Assembly (NCBI RefSeq): GCF_004123905.1
Contig: NZ_MZXW01000016.1
Span: 806,001 to 870,000, forward strand
Length of the DNA stretch: 64,000 nucleotides
Source: Bradyrhizobium betae
Lineage (GTDB): Bacteria; Pseudomonadota; Alphaproteobacteria; Rhizobiales; Xanthobacteraceae
Direction: 5' to 3'
The notes beneath the pieces are model-generated. The model did not search any database, was not told where the DNA came from, and saw nothing but the letters and a program-made list of their open reading frames with translations. Shown piece by piece: positions 27,544-37,220 of this stretch. A program made the position numbers and the translations under genes. Numbering within the stretch: the stretch's first letter is position 1; each line of letters begins with the position of its first letter.

Positions 27544-28898
27544 CTACGCGGCGGTTCGTCTCTCGCCGCCTGCACCGGCAAACGGCAGCGCACATAGGTC
27601 CGTTCGTCCGCGCGCAGCAATGACAGCGATCCGCTGAGCGCACGCACGCGCTCGTGCATGCCGGTCAGGCCGCGGCCGAAGACGTTGCCCTCGGGAAAGC
27701 CCCCACCGTCGTCGGATATCTCGATGGCGAGCATTTCGCCGGAAATGGCCACCTGCACATCGGCAGTGCTCGCCCCGGCATGGCGCAGCACGTTGGTCAG
27801 CGCCTCCTGGATCACGCGATAGACGGTCTGGGCCAGCGGCCGGTCGATCCGGTTTAGATCAGGATCGACGGTGGCCGTCAGGCCGATATGCGGCGCCTGC
27901 CTGCGAAAGTTCTGGAGCAGCGTCTGGATGCTGGTTTCGAGTCCCAATTCCTCGATATAGAGCGGCCGCAGCCGGTCGAGGATGCGGCGGTTGGTCTGCT
28001 GGAGCGCTTCGACCGACCGCATCACCTCCAGCACAGAGTTGCCGAGATTTCCCGCCGGCGAGGCCTCGCTCAGCGCGATCGTGCCGGCGCGGATGCTGAA
28101 CAGCAGTGGGCCGAGCTCGTCATGCAATTCGCGGGCGAGATCACGCCGCTCGTCGTCCTGAAGCGACACCAGGCGGTGCAGCAGGTCGCGATTGTCCTGA
28201 CTCAACCGCGCCAGCGTCGTCGCCAGCGCATTGGCTTCCTCGCAGCTCTGCCGGATTTCCGGCGGCCCCTTCACCGGGATCGGCGTCGCGTAATCGCCAC
28301 GACGGATTCGGGTAAGGCCTGCACCAAGATTTTGTAAGGGGCGCAGAACCGATCCGGAAAATGCAAAAGCAGTAACGCCGGTGAGTGTCGTGAGCGCAGC
28401 GATGAAGCCGGCCAGCGCAACCAGACCAATCCATTTCTCGAATAGATCGGCCGACAGGTCGGGCATGAACACGATGTCGCCGACATGCCTGCCATCGATG
28501 ATGACGGGAAATGCTGCGTCCAGGTCCGGGATGGCGATCAAGTCGATGAACCATTGCGGCACGCCATGTACATTCCGCAGACCGTCCCTGACGGAAGGCG
28601 AAGGACCCGCACCCACAGGATGGAATTGGATATCCGAGGAGGTGCCCAGAGAACGGACAAACGCGTCGAGCGTTTTCCGCGGATTGTCCGATGCGCCGAG
28701 GGCGTCGTTGAGCGCTACGGCGATAGTTCGGGTCGAGCGCCGGCCCGGCTCGTTCTCGTCCGCCAGCTGGCTTGTGGCGAATGTCTGGAGCAGCACGCCG
28801 CCCATCGCCAGCGCGGCGAGAAAGCTCAGGCCGAGCGGGAGAAACAATTGGGTTCTGAAGGGGAGCCGTCGCCACATTAGGTCAATTCTAACGCGCAT
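27540..28898 (-). CDS. NarX/UhpB-type sensor histidine kinase
   Basis: A 452-residue membrane kinase. A first membrane span (about 15-36) and a second (about 160-182) enclose a periplasmic sensor domain of about 120 residues. HAMP follows (about 184-236). The HisKA_3 dimerisation domain has DDERRDLARELHDELGPLL with the phospho-His, and the HATPase domain contains DDGGGFPEGN and GLTGMHERV. Divergent, 65 bp away, lies a NarL-type response regulator, the probable partner. AAGAG lies 12 bp before the ATG. The signal sensed is unknown. Confidence 0.92.
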   Translation of the reverse strand: MRVRIDLMWRRLPFRTQLFLPLGLSFLAALAMGGVLLQTFATSQLADENEPGRRSTRTIAVALNDALGASDNPRKTLDAFVRSLGTSSDIQFHPVGAGPSPSVRDGLRNVHGVPQWFIDLIAIPDLDAAFPVIIDGRHVGDIVFMPDLSADLFEKWIGLVALAGFIAALTTLTGVTAFAFSGSVLRPLQNLGAGLTRIRRGDYATPIPVKGPPEIRQSCEEANALATTLARLSQDNRDLLHRLVSLQDDERRDLARELHDELGPLLFSIRAGTIALSEASPAGNLGNSVLEVMRSVEALQQTNRRILDRLRPLYIEELGLETSIQTLLQNFRRQAPHIGLTATVDPDLNRIDRPLAQTVYRVIQEALTNVLRHAGASTADVQVAISGEMLAIEISDDGGGFPEGNVFGRGLTGMHERVRALSGSLSLLRADERTYVRCRLPVQAARDEPPRS

Positions 28899-28963
28899 TG
28901 GCGGGATTTTCTCTTTCCATTTGTTCCCGCCGGTTTATGAGTCGAAAAACAAGAGAGTGCGCC

Positions 28964-29608
28964 ATGCAAGATACCGCCAAGCTGGCGACCAGGGTCCTGA
29001 TCGTCGACGACCACCCCGTAGTGCTGTCAGGTTGCCGCACCCTTTTCGCATCCGACCATTCGATCCGCATTGACGAGGCGACGGACGCCAAATCCGGGCA
29101 TCGTGCCTATATCAGCAAGCGGCCCGACGTCACCGTGATCGACATCAGCCTGCCCGATGTTTCCGGCTTCGAGCTGATGCGGCGGATCCGCAAGGACGAT
29201 CCCGACGCCAAGATCATCATGTTCAGCATGAACGACGATCCGGCCTTCGTGGTGCGGGCGGTCGAGCTGGGGGCGCAGGGCTATGTCTCCAAGGGCGACG
29301 ATCCCCGGATCCTGCTCAAGGCGGTCCGCAAGGTGGTCGCGGGCGACAATTACATCTCGCCGCAGCTCGCGGAGGCCGTGACCTTCTCCGGCGCCGCGAT
29401 CAAGGCCAATCCGGCCTCGCAGATGACGCCGCGGGAGCTCGAAATTCTCCGCCTGCTCGGCCGCGGCGACAAGATCGTCGAGGTCGCCGAGGCGCTCGGT
29501 ATCTCCTACAAGACCGTCGCCAACACCACGTCCCTGCTCAAGCAGAAGCTGGGGGCGAAGAACCATTCCGACCTGATCCGGATCGCGGTGGAAATCGGCA
29601 TGAATTGA
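28964..29608 (+). CDS. NarL/LuxR-type response regulator
   Basis: A 214-residue regulator. The receiver domain (about 8-125) has the acidic pocket VDDHP and phospho-acceptor Asp60 in VIDISLPDVSG, with Lys in YVSKGDDP. The LuxR-type HTH (about 148-210) has MTPRELEILRLLGRGDKIVEVAEALGIS split over its helices. The start at 28964 is chosen for AAGAGAG upstream; a start at 28898 would overlap the kinase. It is paired with the divergent kinase. Confidence 0.92.
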   Translation: MQDTAKLATRVLIVDDHPVVLSGCRTLFASDHSIRIDEATDAKSGHRAYISKRPDVTVIDISLPDVSGFELMRRIRKDDPDAKIIMFSMNDDPAFVVRAVELGAQGYVSKGDDPRILLKAVRKVVAGDNYISPQLAEAVTFSGAAIKANPASQMTPRELEILRLLGRGDKIVEVAEALGISYKTVANTTSLLKQKLGAKNHSDLIRIAVEIGMN

Positions 29609-29634
29609 CGCCCCGGGCACTGGCGGCCTGAGCA

Positions 29635-29668
29635 CCGAACCGGCTGCTCCAGGATGCAGCCGGTTCGG
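29635..29668 (+). terminator. Strong hairpin after the response regulator gene
   Basis: CCGAACCGGCTGC (29635-29647) and GCAGCCGGTTCGG (29656-29668) form a perfect 13-bp stem with an 8-nt loop, 27 bp after the stop. No T-run follows, so it is a likely 3' end structure rather than a classic intrinsic terminator. Confidence 0.6.
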
Positions 29669-29879
29669 TGGGGGCGGAGCGGTTTCGGCGTGCAGCCGGG
29701 CAATGCATGGACACCGCCGATACCATCCGCCGACACAATCGGCCGAGGCGACAAAACGTTCCTGAGGTGGCCCAAGATGTCGGGAAAAAGGGGAATTGCA
29801 GGTCAGGATGGTCGCCCGATGCGTTCGCGGAAGCTGAACCGCATCGGGAAAAACAGGAACATCTTCCCGCTCTCGTCGT

Positions 29880-30023
29880 TTTCGCCCTTGACGATTTCGT
29901 GACAGGCGACGAAAGCTTCGGTCGACAGTTTTAGCGGGCCGGCGCGCCGGACGAGCCAAACTGGTCTGCACACAACGACAGACCTTCCAAGAGAAGGGCT
30001 GCGGCATCGCCGCAGCCCTTTTT
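29880..30023 (+). ncRNA. Candidate small RNA ending in an intrinsic terminator
   Basis: The 562-base gap 29609-30170 has no convincing protein gene but holds a run of structures: CCGGCGCGCCGG palindrome near 29940, GGTCTG..CAGACC hairpin near 29963-29985, and a perfect terminator, AAGGGCTGCGG (29994-30004) with CCGCAGCCCTT (30010-30020) plus TTT. The terminator is 386 bp after the response regulator and 150 bp before thrC, so it ends some transcript that is not a known gene. The 5' end is a guess. It could instead be the tail of a long regulator 3' UTR. Confidence 0.35.
29994..30023 (+). terminator. Rho-independent terminator upstream of thrC
   Basis: A perfect 11-bp stem with a 5-nt loop followed by a run of T (CCCTTTTT). 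It isolates thrC from upstream transcription and gives the candidate small RNA a defined 3' end. Confidence 0.8.
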
Positions 30024-30170
30024 CGTTGGACAGGGGGCACGCGGGAAGCGGTTTCCCGATGCCGCAAAACACTTTATGGTGGCCCAAAGCCTCTGGCTGT
30101 TGATAAGTAGTTTCATAAAATCAAAGGCTTACGGGTCGAGCTTCGGCGCGGCCGGCCTTTGGAGGGCAGT

Positions 30171-31589
30171 TTGACTCGTTATATCTCGACCCGGGGCGAG
30201 GCCCCCGAACTCGGCTTCTGCGATGTGATGCTGACCGGGCTCGCCCGTGACGGCGGCCTGTATGTGCCGGCGACCTGGCCGCAACTTTCGACGGAGGCCA
30301 TCGCCGGCTTCTTCGGCCGTCCCTATTGGGAGGTCGCGGTCGACGTGATCCGTCCCTTCGTCGGCGGCGAGATTTCGGATGCCGAGCTCGGCCGCATGGC
30401 TAACGAGGCCTATGCCACCTTCCGCCATCCGGCCGTGGTGCCGCTGCGCCAGATGTCGCCGCATCAGTTCGTGCTGGAGCTGTTCCACGGCCCGACGCTC
30501 GCCTTCAAGGACGTGGCGATGCAGCTGATCTCGCGGCTGATGGACCACGTGCTCGCCAAGCGCGGCCAGCGCACCACCATCGTGGTCGCGACGTCAGGCG
30601 ACACCGGCGGTGCCGCAGTCGATGCCTTTGCCGGCCTCGAGAACGTCGATCTCATCGTGCTATTTCCGCACGGCCGCATCTCCGAGGTGCAGCGGCGGAT
30701 GATGACGACGACGGGCGCGGCGAACGTTCATGCGCTCGCCGTCGAAGGCAATTTCGACGACTGCCAGGCGCTCGTGAAGGCGATGTTCAACAACCATCGC
30801 TTCCGCGATGCGACCTCGCTCTCCGGCGTCAATTCCATCAATTGGGCGCGTATCGTCGCCCAGGTGGTCTACTATTTCACCTCCGCCGTTGCCGTCGGTG
30901 CACCGGCGCGCGCGGTGGACTTCGTCGTGCCGACCGGCAATTTCGGTGACATCTTTGCCGGCTATGTCGCCAAGCGCATGGGGCTTCCGGTGCGGACGCT
31001 GCGCATCGCCGCCAACGTCAACGACATCCTCGCCCGCACGCTCAAGACCGGCATTTACGAGGTGCGCGAGGTGCATGCCACCGCGTCGCCGTCCATGGAC
31101 ATCCAGATCTCCTCGAATTTCGAGCGATTGATGTTCGAAGCAGGCAAACGCGATGCCGCCGCCGTGCGCCGTCTCATGGACTCGTTGAAGCAGTCGGGGC
31201 GCTTCGTGCTGCCCGACGCAACGCTCGCCGCGATCCGCGAGGAGTTCGACGCCGGCCGCGCCGACGAGACCGAGACCGCGGCTGCGATCCGCGCCGCCTG
31301 GCGCGAGGCGGGTGAGCTGGTCGATCCCCATACCGCAGTCGCACTCGCGGTCGCCGACCGCGACACCACGGATACGACGGTTCCCAGCATCGTGCTATCC
31401 ACCGCCCATCCCGCCAAATTCCCCGATGCCGTCGACGCGGCCTGCGGCCAGCGACCGCAACTGCCGGCTTGGCTCGACGGTCTCATGACCAAATCCGAAC
31501 ACATGAAGGTGATGAAGAACGACCAGGCCGAGGTCGAGCGGTTCGTGCTGTCGGTCAGCCGCGCCGCAAAACAAGGAGTTGCCGGATGA
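30171..31589 (+). CDS. thrC: Threonine synthase
   Basis: A 472-residue PLP enzyme converting O-phosphohomoserine to threonine. The N-terminus TRYISTRGEAPELGF and the PLP-lysine motif PTLAFKDVAMQL (Lys113) are typical, as is the phosphate loop SGDTGGAAVDAF. The start is TTG at 30171, with GGAGGG ending 4 bp upstream and the family N-terminus starting there. It overlaps the M16 peptidase start by 4 bp, a coupling common in alphaproteobacteria. Confidence 0.96.
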   Translation: MTRYISTRGEAPELGFCDVMLTGLARDGGLYVPATWPQLSTEAIAGFFGRPYWEVAVDVIRPFVGGEISDAELGRMANEAYATFRHPAVVPLRQMSPHQFVLELFHGPTLAFKDVAMQLISRLMDHVLAKRGQRTTIVVATSGDTGGAAVDAFAGLENVDLIVLFPHGRISEVQRRMMTTTGAANVHALAVEGNFDDCQALVKAMFNNHRFRDATSLSGVNSINWARIVAQVVYYFTSAVAVGAPARAVDFVVPTGNFGDIFAGYVAKRMGLPVRTLRIAANVNDILARTLKTGIYEVREVHATASPSMDIQISSNFERLMFEAGKRDAAAVRRLMDSLKQSGRFVLPDATLAAIREEFDAGRADETETAAAIRAAWREAGELVDPHTAVALAVADRDTTDTTVPSIVLSTAHPAKFPDAVDAACGQRPQLPAWLDGLMTKSEHMKVMKNDQAEVERFVLSVSRAAKQGVAG

Positions 31590-32875
31590 GCGTCGAGATT
31601 TCCAAGCTTGCCTCCGGCCTGACCGTCGTCACCGACAAGATGCCCCATCTCGAAACCGCGTCGCTCGGCGTCTGGGCCGGCGTTGGCGGGCGCGACGAGA
31701 AGCCGAACGAGCACGGCATTTCGCATCTGCTCGAGCACATGGCGTTCAAAGGCACGACCAAGCGCTCCTCGCGCGAGATCGTCGAGGAGATCGAGGCGGT
31801 CGGCGGCGACCTCAATGCCGGCACCTCGACCGAGACCACGTCCTATTATGCGCGGGTGCTGAAGGCCGACGTGCCGCTGGCGCTCGACGTGCTCGCCGAC
31901 ATCCTCGCCAATCCCGCCTTCGAGCCCGACGAGCTCGAGCGCGAGAAGAACGTCATCGTGCAGGAGATTGGTGCTGCGCAGGACACGCCCGACGACGTCG
32001 TGTTCGAGCATCTCAACGAGCTCTGCTATCCCGACCAGCCGATGGGCCGCTCGCTGCTCGGTACCGCCAAGACCTTGCGCGCCTTCAACCGCGATTCGCT
32101 GCGCGACTATCTCTCGACGCATTATCGCGGCCCCGACATGGTGGTGGCGGCGGCCGGTGCGGTCGATCACAAGCAGGTGGTCGCCGAGGTCGAGAAGCGC
32201 TTTGCGAGCTTTGAGGGGACGCCGGGTCCGAAGCCGCAGGCAGCTCAGTTCGGCAAGGGCGGCACCAAGGTAGTGCATCGCGAGCTCGAGCAAGCGCATC
32301 TGACGCTGGCGCTGGAAGGCGTGCCGCAGGGCGACTTGTCTCTTTTTTCGCTTCAAGTCTTCACCAACATCCTCGGCGGCGGAATGTCGTCGCGGCTGTT
32401 CCAGGAGGTGCGCGAGAAACGCGGCCTCTGTTACTCGATCTACAGCTTCCACGCGCCTTATACCGACACCGGCTTCTTCGGGCTCTACACCGGGACCGAT
32501 CCGGCCGACGCGCCGGAGATGATGGAGGTCGTGGTCGACATCATGAACGATTCGGTGGAGACCCTGACCGAGGGCGAGATCGCACGGGCCAAGGCGCAGA
32601 TGAAGGCGGGCCTCCTGATGGCGCTGGAGAGCTGCTCGTCCCGTGCCGAGCAACTCGCCCGGCACGTGCTGGCCTATGGCCGGCCGCAGACGGTTGAGGA
32701 GCTGGTGGCCCGGATCGACGCCGTCAGCGTCGAATCGACCCGGGATGCGGCGCGTGCACTGCTTTCGCGGAGCCGCCCTGCAGTTGTCGCATTAGGCAGT
32801 GGCAGGGGTCTGGACACGGCGGTGTCTTTTGCGGAAGGATTGACGCGGGCACGTGCCAAAGCGCGGCTGCATTAG
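31586..32875 (+). CDS. M16-family zinc metallopeptidase (processing peptidase-like)
   Basis: A 429-residue pitrilysin-family peptidase close to the beta subunit of mitochondrial processing peptidase. The inverted zinc motif HLLEH (His47, Glu50, His51) and the downstream EREKNVIVQEI Glu ligand are intact. The second, catalytically inactive-like half contains GGGMSSRLFQEVREKRGLCYSIYS, the substrate-binding segment. The start is set by ATGA overlap with thrC. The substrate is unknown. Confidence 0.93.
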   Translation: MSVEISKLASGLTVVTDKMPHLETASLGVWAGVGGRDEKPNEHGISHLLEHMAFKGTTKRSSREIVEEIEAVGGDLNAGTSTETTSYYARVLKADVPLALDVLADILANPAFEPDELEREKNVIVQEIGAAQDTPDDVVFEHLNELCYPDQPMGRSLLGTAKTLRAFNRDSLRDYLSTHYRGPDMVVAAAGAVDHKQVVAEVEKRFASFEGTPGPKPQAAQFGKGGTKVVHRELEQAHLTLALEGVPQGDLSLFSLQVFTNILGGGMSSRLFQEVREKRGLCYSIYSFHAPYTDTGFFGLYTGTDPADAPEMMEVVVDIMNDSVETLTEGEIARAKAQMKAGLLMALESCSSRAEQLARHVLAYGRPQTVEELVARIDAVSVESTRDAARALLSRSRPAVVALGSGRGLDTAVSFAEGLTRARAKARLH

Positions 32876-32914
32876 GAGCCGCGCACGGGCTGATCTGCCC
32901 CGGGAAGCATCACC

Positions 32915-33502
32915 ATGGCCCTCTTTCGCCTGCCATCCAGTGGACCCGCCGCCCTCGCTCCGCGCGGCAACGGGCTCCTGCTGCGCGCGCCGCAGATGTC
33001 GGACTTTCTGCAATGGGCGCATTTGCGCGAGTCCAGCCGCGATTATTTGACGCCTTGGGAGCCGATCTGGCCGTCGGACGATCTCACCAGGTCCGGCTTC
33101 CGCCGCCGGCTGCGCCGCTATTCCGAGGACATCTCCGCGGACCGCTCCTATCCCTTCCTGATCTTCCGCGAGCTCGACGGCGCCATGGTCGGCGGCATCA
33201 CGCTCGCCAATGTCCGCCGCGGCATCGTCCAGGCCGGCACCATCGGCTATTGGGTTGGCAAGCCCCATGCCCATCGCGGCTACATGACGGCGGCGCTGCG
33301 GGTGCTGCTGCCGACGCTGTTCGGCGAGCTCAATTTGCACCGGGTCGAGGCCGCCTGCATCCCGACCAATGCGCCGTCGATCCGGGTTCTTGAGAAGTGC
33401 GGCTTCTCCCGCGAGGGGCTGGCGCGCCGCTATCTCTGCATCAACGGGGTCTGGCAGGACCATTTGCTGTTCGGCCTGCTGCACGAGGATTTCCGCGGCT
33501 GA
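32915..33502 (+). CDS. RimJ/RimL-type GNAT acetyltransferase
   Basis: A 195-residue acetyltransferase resembling RimJ, which acetylates ribosomal protein N-termini in E. coli. It shows LLLRAPQMSDFLQWAHLRE at the start, the acetyl-CoA region IGYWVGKPHAHRGYMTAALRVLL and the ending NLHRVEAACIPTNAPSIRVLEKCGFSREG. It follows the M16 gene by 39 bp and probably shares its transcript. The true substrate in this organism is not shown. Confidence 0.88.
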   Translation: MALFRLPSSGPAALAPRGNGLLLRAPQMSDFLQWAHLRESSRDYLTPWEPIWPSDDLTRSGFRRRLRRYSEDISADRSYPFLIFRELDGAMVGGITLANVRRGIVQAGTIGYWVGKPHAHRGYMTAALRVLLPTLFGELNLHRVEAACIPTNAPSIRVLEKCGFSREGLARRYLCINGVWQDHLLFGLLHEDFRG

Positions 33503-33635
33503 GCCCGTTCATTCATGTGGCCAAAGTCTCGTCGTGCTGCCTTGATTGCTGCTGCCTTGGGTTCGCCGATTTTGGCGATATAACGCGCATGCCCCGGCCG
33601 GCGATCGGCCGGACAATTGTCATGGAGTACGGGCG

Positions 33636-34292
33636 TTGAGAGTGCAGGAGCTTCGGTCATCGCGAAATGCGTTGTGGCGTGGGACGGGGATCGCGCTGGC
33701 GGTGTCACTTGCGCTCGCCTCCGTCTCGCCGGTGGCGGCCCAGTCGCTCACCGACCGCTTCAAGGGCCTGTTCGGCGGCAAGTCCGACGAGCCGGCCCCG
33801 CCCAAGCCGCCGCCTGCGCCCGGCCAGCCGGCCGAGGACGATCTCGATTGCCCGCAGGTCACGGTTCGCGCGGGGGCCTCGACCTACGCGGTTGGCGCCA
33901 CCGGCAAGCCGGCCGTCGGCAACGAGATCCGCTTCCAGGCCTCGATCACCAAGATGGCGCGTGAATGCGCCCGCAGCGCCGAGGGCATCACGGCCCGGAT
34001 CGGCATCCAGGGCCGTGTCATCGCCGGTCCCGCCGGTGCGCCTGCGACTGTCGAGGTCCCCTTGCGTATCGCCGTGGTGCACGGCGGAGTCGGCGAGAAG
34101 GTGATCGCCTCGAAGGCCTACCGGACCACGGTCGAGATGACCGAGGGCGGCAGCGTGCCCTTCACCTTTGTCGCCGAGGATCTGTCCTATCCGGTGCCCT
34201 CGGCCAAGGATGCCGATTCCTACGTCTTCTATGTCGGCTTCGACCCGCAGGCGCTCGCGCCCGAGCCGAAGGCAAGGCCGAAGAAGAAGTAA
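33636..34292 (+). CDS. Exported hypothetical protein
   Basis: A 218-residue protein with signal peptide LWRGTGIALAVSLALASVSPVAAQ (split across about residues 13-36), then a Pro-rich linker (EPAPPKPPPAPGQP) and a beta-rich domain with one Cys pair (DCPQV, ECARS). No family is recognised. The start is taken as TTG at 33636 because GGAG lies 8 bp upstream and no ATG fits the signal. It ends in a basic tail KARPKKK. It is in the same direction as the RimJ-like gene, 133 bp after it. Confidence 0.72.
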   Translation: MRVQELRSSRNALWRGTGIALAVSLALASVSPVAAQSLTDRFKGLFGGKSDEPAPPKPPPAPGQPAEDDLDCPQVTVRAGASTYAVGATGKPAVGNEIRFQASITKMARECARSAEGITARIGIQGRVIAGPAGAPATVEVPLRIAVVHGGVGEKVIASKAYRTTVEMTEGGSVPFTFVAEDLSYPVPSAKDADSYVFYVGFDPQALAPEPKARPKKK

Positions 34293-34302
34293 GGAGGGCT
34301 CG

Positions 34303-34410
34303 TGCCCCGGACGCAGCGCAGCGCTTCTTCAGCGGTGCGCTGCTGAGCCGGGGCCCATGCCGCGGCAAACTGGGTCCCGGCTCAGCGTCGCGTCATTTCA
34401 TGCCGGCCGC
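34303..34410. repeat. Intergenic repeat, family F
   Basis: CCCCGG..CCGGGG arms enclose CAGCGCAGCGCTTC..GCGCTGCTGA, then ACTGGGTCCCGGCTCAGCG and a degenerate tail. It lies between the exported protein gene and the shared terminator of the ATP synthase operon. Confidence 0.6.
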
Positions 34411-34440
34411 GGACACGAGCGTCTTTCACACAGCCAACAA

Positions 34441-34469
34441 AAAAGCCGGCGCTCATGCGCCGGCTTTTT
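34441..34469. terminator. Bidirectional terminator between the ATP synthase operon and the 33636 gene
   Basis: AAAAGCCGGCGC (34441-34452) and GCGCCGGCTTTT (34457-34468) form a perfect 12-bp stem with loop TCAT and T-runs on both strands, so it can stop transcription from both convergent units. Confidence 0.88.
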
Positions 34470-34490
34470 GATTGGTGAAGGCGAAATCCC

Positions 34491-34976
34491 TCAGTTCAGC
34501 TTCTGCCGGACCTCGGTGATGCCCTTGGCGAGCAGATCGTCGGCGACCTGGCCCTTGACTGACTGCGACAGGATCGTGGAGGCGGCCTGGACGGCGGCTT
34601 CCGCCGCTGCGGCGCGGACATCGGCCAGCGCCTGGGCTTCGGCGAGCGCGATCTTGCTCTCCGCGGTCTTGGTGCGGCGGGCGACGAAGTCTTCCATCTT
34701 CGCCTTGGCCTCGGTCGCGATGCGCTCGGCTTCGGACTTGGCGTTGGCGATGATGTCGGCTGCCTCGCGCTCGGCCGTGGCGCTGCGTACCTTGTAGTCG
34801 GCAAGCACCTTGGCCGCTTCCTGCTTGAGGCGCGTCGCGTCGTCGAGCTCGGCCTTGATGCGGTCGGCGCGATGGTCGAGCGCAACCATCGCCTTCTTGA
34901 AGACCCCGAGATAGCCGAACAAGACCATCAGGATCACGAAGGCAATGGCGACCCAGGTTTCAGGATCGAAGAACAT
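34491..34976 (-). CDS. atpF: ATP synthase F0 subunit b
   Basis: A 161-residue peripheral-stalk subunit. One N-terminal membrane helix (about 8-28, [18 protein letters not shown]) leads into a long charged coiled coil rich in Ala, Glu and Lys, which reaches up to the F1 head. It is the last gene of atpI-atpB-atpE-b'-b. F1 genes are not here; alphaproteobacteria usually keep the F0 and F1 operons apart. Confidence 0.95.
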   Translation of the reverse strand: MFFDPETWVAIAFVILMVLFGYLGVFKKAMVALDHRADRIKAELDDATRLKQEAAKVLADYKVRSATAEREAADIIANAKSEAERIATEAKAKMEDFVARRTKTAESKIALAEAQALADVRAAAAEAAVQAASTILSQSVKGQVADDLLAKGITEVRQKLN

Positions 34977-34981
34977 CTCGA

Positions 34982-35545
34982 CTAACCTTTCAGGGACGCA
35001 TCGACCGCGGCATTGACCGACCCAGCGTCGGGAACGACGCCGGTCAGCTGCTGCACGATCTGGCCTGCCGCATCGGCCGCGATGCCGCGGACGTTGCTCA
35101 TGGCGGTGGCGCGGGTCGCGGCGATGGTCTTCTCCGCCCCGGCGAGCTTGGCCGCCAGCTGCTCTTCCAGCGTCTTGCGCTCGGCGTCCGCCTGCGCGTT
35201 CGCCTTGTCGCGGGATTCGTTGCCGATCGCCTGCGCCCGCGAGCGCGCCGAAGCGAGCTCGCCTTCATAGGCCTTCAGCGCCGCGTCGGACTGGTCCCTC
35301 AGCGTCTGCGCCTCGGTGAGGTCGCCCTCGATCTTGTTCTGACGCGCCTCGATCGCACCGCCGACCTTCGGCAGAGCGAGCTTGGACACGATCACGTAAA
35401 GCGCGACGAAGAAAATCGCGAGCCAGACCAGCTGTGAAGCGTAGGTGCTGCTCTCAAACGGCGGAAAACCGCCACCGTGACCGCCTTCGGCCTCGGTGTG
35501 GGCGCCCGCCGCCGGACTTTTCGCCCCGCCATGACTTTCAGCCAT
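34982..35545 (-). CDS. ATP synthase F0 subunit b'
   Basis: A 187-residue second stalk subunit, typical of photosynthetic and alphaproteobacterial ATP synthases. A Gly/His-rich leader (about 1-30) precedes the membrane helix [22 protein letters not shown] and a coiled coil. It pairs with subunit b, encoded 5 bp downstream. Confidence 0.94.
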   Translation of the reverse strand: MAESHGGAKSPAAGAHTEAEGGHGGGFPPFESSTYASQLVWLAIFFVALYVIVSKLALPKVGGAIEARQNKIEGDLTEAQTLRDQSDAALKAYEGELASARSRAQAIGNESRDKANAQADAERKTLEEQLAAKLAGAEKTIAATRATAMSNVRGIAADAAGQIVQQLTGVVPDAGSVNAAVDASLKG

Positions 35546-35605
35546 GGATTACTCCTGTTGCCGTCATGCGCGCCGCTTCGGTTGAAGCGGCGCGAAAAGT
35601 CGTCC

Positions 35606-35836
35606 TCAGAGCGGAACGAACAGCAGCAGCAGCGCGATCAGCAGCGAGAAAATGCCGAGCGCTTCGGTCACGGCGAAGCCGAAGATCAGGTTGCCGAACT
35701 GGCCCTGAGCAGCCGACGGGTTGCGAACGGCTGCGGCGAGGTAGTTGCCGAAGATCACGCCCACACCGACGCCCGCGCCGCCCATGCCGATGCATGCGAT
35801 GCCCGCGCCGATAAGTTTTGCTGCTGCCGGATCCAT
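35606..35836 (-). CDS. atpE: ATP synthase F0 subunit c
   Basis: A 76-residue two-helix hairpin forming the proton-carrying ring. The Gly-rich first helix [20 protein letters not shown], the polar loop RNPSAAQ and the second helix with essential Glu58 ([10 protein letters not shown]) are all present. AAGGAG lies 8 bp before the ATG at 35836. A longer in-frame reading overlaps atpB and is not real. Confidence 0.97.
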   Translation of the reverse strand: MDPAAAKLIGAGIACIGMGGAGVGVGVIFGNYLAAAVRNPSAAQGQFGNLIFGFAVTEALGIFSLLIALLLLFVPL

Positions 35837-35889
35837 TTTAGACTCCTTGGAAGAAAGATTGGGTTGTGGGTGGAAATTCCCCGGACCGC

Positions 35890-36639
35890 TTAGTGTCCCG
35901 GATGAATGGCGTCGTTGAGGTAGATGCAGGTCAGGATCGCGAACACATAGGCCTGCAGGAACGCGACCAGAATCTCGAGTGCGTACAGCGCGACCGTGAG
36001 CGCCAGCGGCAGCACGCCGCCGATCCAGCCCAGCGCCCCGAGCGAGAAGCCGAGCATGGCGACGAAGCCCGCGAACACCTTCAGCGCGATGTGGCCGGCC
36101 AGCATGTTGGCGAACAGACGGACGCTGTGGGAGACCGGCCGTAGGAAGAACGACAGGATCTCGATGAACATCACCAGCGGCAGGATGTAGCCGGGGACGC
36201 CGTGGGGCACGAAGATCGAGAAGAATTTCAGGCCGTTCTTGGCAACGCCGTAGATCAGGACGGTGAAGAACACCAGCAGCGCCAGCGCGGCGGTCACGAT
36301 CAGATGGCTCGAGATCGTGAAGGTGTAGGGAATGATGCCGACCAGGTTCGAGACGCAGATGAACATGAACAGCGAGAAGATCAGCGGAAAGAACTTCATG
36401 CCTTCCGAGCCGGCCGTCGAGCGGATGGTCGAGGCGACGAATTCGTAGGAGATCTCGGCGACCGACTGCAGGCGCCCGGGAACCAGCTGCGTGCCGCTGG
36501 CGAGCATCAGGATCGAGATGATCGCGACCGCCACCAGCATGTAGAGCGACGAATTGGTGAAGGCGATCGTGTGATTGCCGATATGGCCCAGGGTGAAGAG
36601 AGGCTCGATGTTGAACTGGTGGATCGGGTCGATTTTCAT
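35890..36639 (-). CDS. atpB: ATP synthase F0 subunit a
   Basis: A 249-residue stator subunit forming the proton half-channels. The essential Arg174 lies in [14 protein letters not shown]. The family N-terminus [14 protein letters not shown] sets the start at 36639. Several membrane helices end with [20 protein letters not shown]. It sits between atpI and atpE. Confidence 0.96.
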   Translation of the reverse strand: MKIDPIHQFNIEPLFTLGHIGNHTIAFTNSSLYMLVAVAIISILMLASGTQLVPGRLQSVAEISYEFVASTIRSTAGSEGMKFFPLIFSLFMFICVSNLVGIIPYTFTISSHLIVTAALALLVFFTVLIYGVAKNGLKFFSIFVPHGVPGYILPLVMFIEILSFFLRPVSHSVRLFANMLAGHIALKVFAGFVAMLGFSLGALGWIGGVLPLALTVALYALEILVAFLQAYVFAILTCIYLNDAIHPGH

Positions 36640-36750
36640 CAGCGCGGCATCTCTTGGTCTGCCGGGCAATGCCGGCGGGTCTCGGTGTGCCGGCCGGGCC
36701 GGCCCGTACCGGCGAGGCCGGTACGATCATTCCTCTCCTGGGCGGATCGC

Positions 36751-37125
36751 TTAAGAACCACCGCGCCTGTTTTGACCCGCACCTGCCGTTCTCACCACAT
36801 TCACCACGCCGGCCACGAAGCCCAGCAGCAGGAATACGATAAATCCGAAAGGCGACGTCGACAGCAAGCGGTCGAACCCCCAGCCAATCCCCGCTCCGAC
36901 AACGACACCGGCGACCAACTCGGAGGATAACCGGAAACCAAGCGCCATCGCCGAAGCTCTGGCCGCTCTGTCTTCACCGTCACCTGCGGGTTGCTCGGTC
37001 TTGACGTGGCGGTCGCGAAATTCGGACAACCGCTGGTCAAGATTTCCGAGCCGTTCGGAAAGCGCAGCTTCCTCGGGCGATCTATCGCGATCTCCATTCT
37101 CGCCGTGTCCCGTGCCATTTGTCAT
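36751..37125 (-). CDS. atpI: ATP synthase protein I (AtpI)
   Basis: A 124-residue membrane protein of the AtpI/AtpZ group. A charged N-terminal half (1-58) precedes two helices: [23 protein letters not shown] and [20 protein letters not shown]. AtpI aids c-ring assembly or magnesium transport; the exact role is debated. It is the first gene of the F0 operon, 112 bp ahead of atpB. Confidence 0.93.
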   Translation of the reverse strand: MTNGTGHGENGDRDRSPEEAALSERLGNLDQRLSEFRDRHVKTEQPAGDGEDRAARASAMALGFRLSSELVAGVVVGAGIGWGFDRLLSTSPFGFIVFLLLGFVAGVVNVVRTAGAGQNRRGGS

Positions 37126-37191
37126 GCAACGAAGACCCGAAACGCTGCGGCTGAATGGAAATTACGCCCGCCACCCTCAAAAGCCGCGCGG

Positions 37192-37220
37192 ACCATACTG
37201 ATGGCCTATAATCAAGTCAA
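37192..37220 (-). promoter_or_regulatory. Sigma70-type promoter of the F0 ATP synthase operon
   Basis: On the minus strand TTGACT (37220-37215) and TATGGT (37197-37192) are separated by exactly 17 bp, placing the transcript start near 37185, about 60 nt before atpI. The rest of the 37126-37484 gap shows no gene or strong repeat; a promoter for the divergent 37485 gene must lie there but I cannot place it. Confidence 0.6.
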
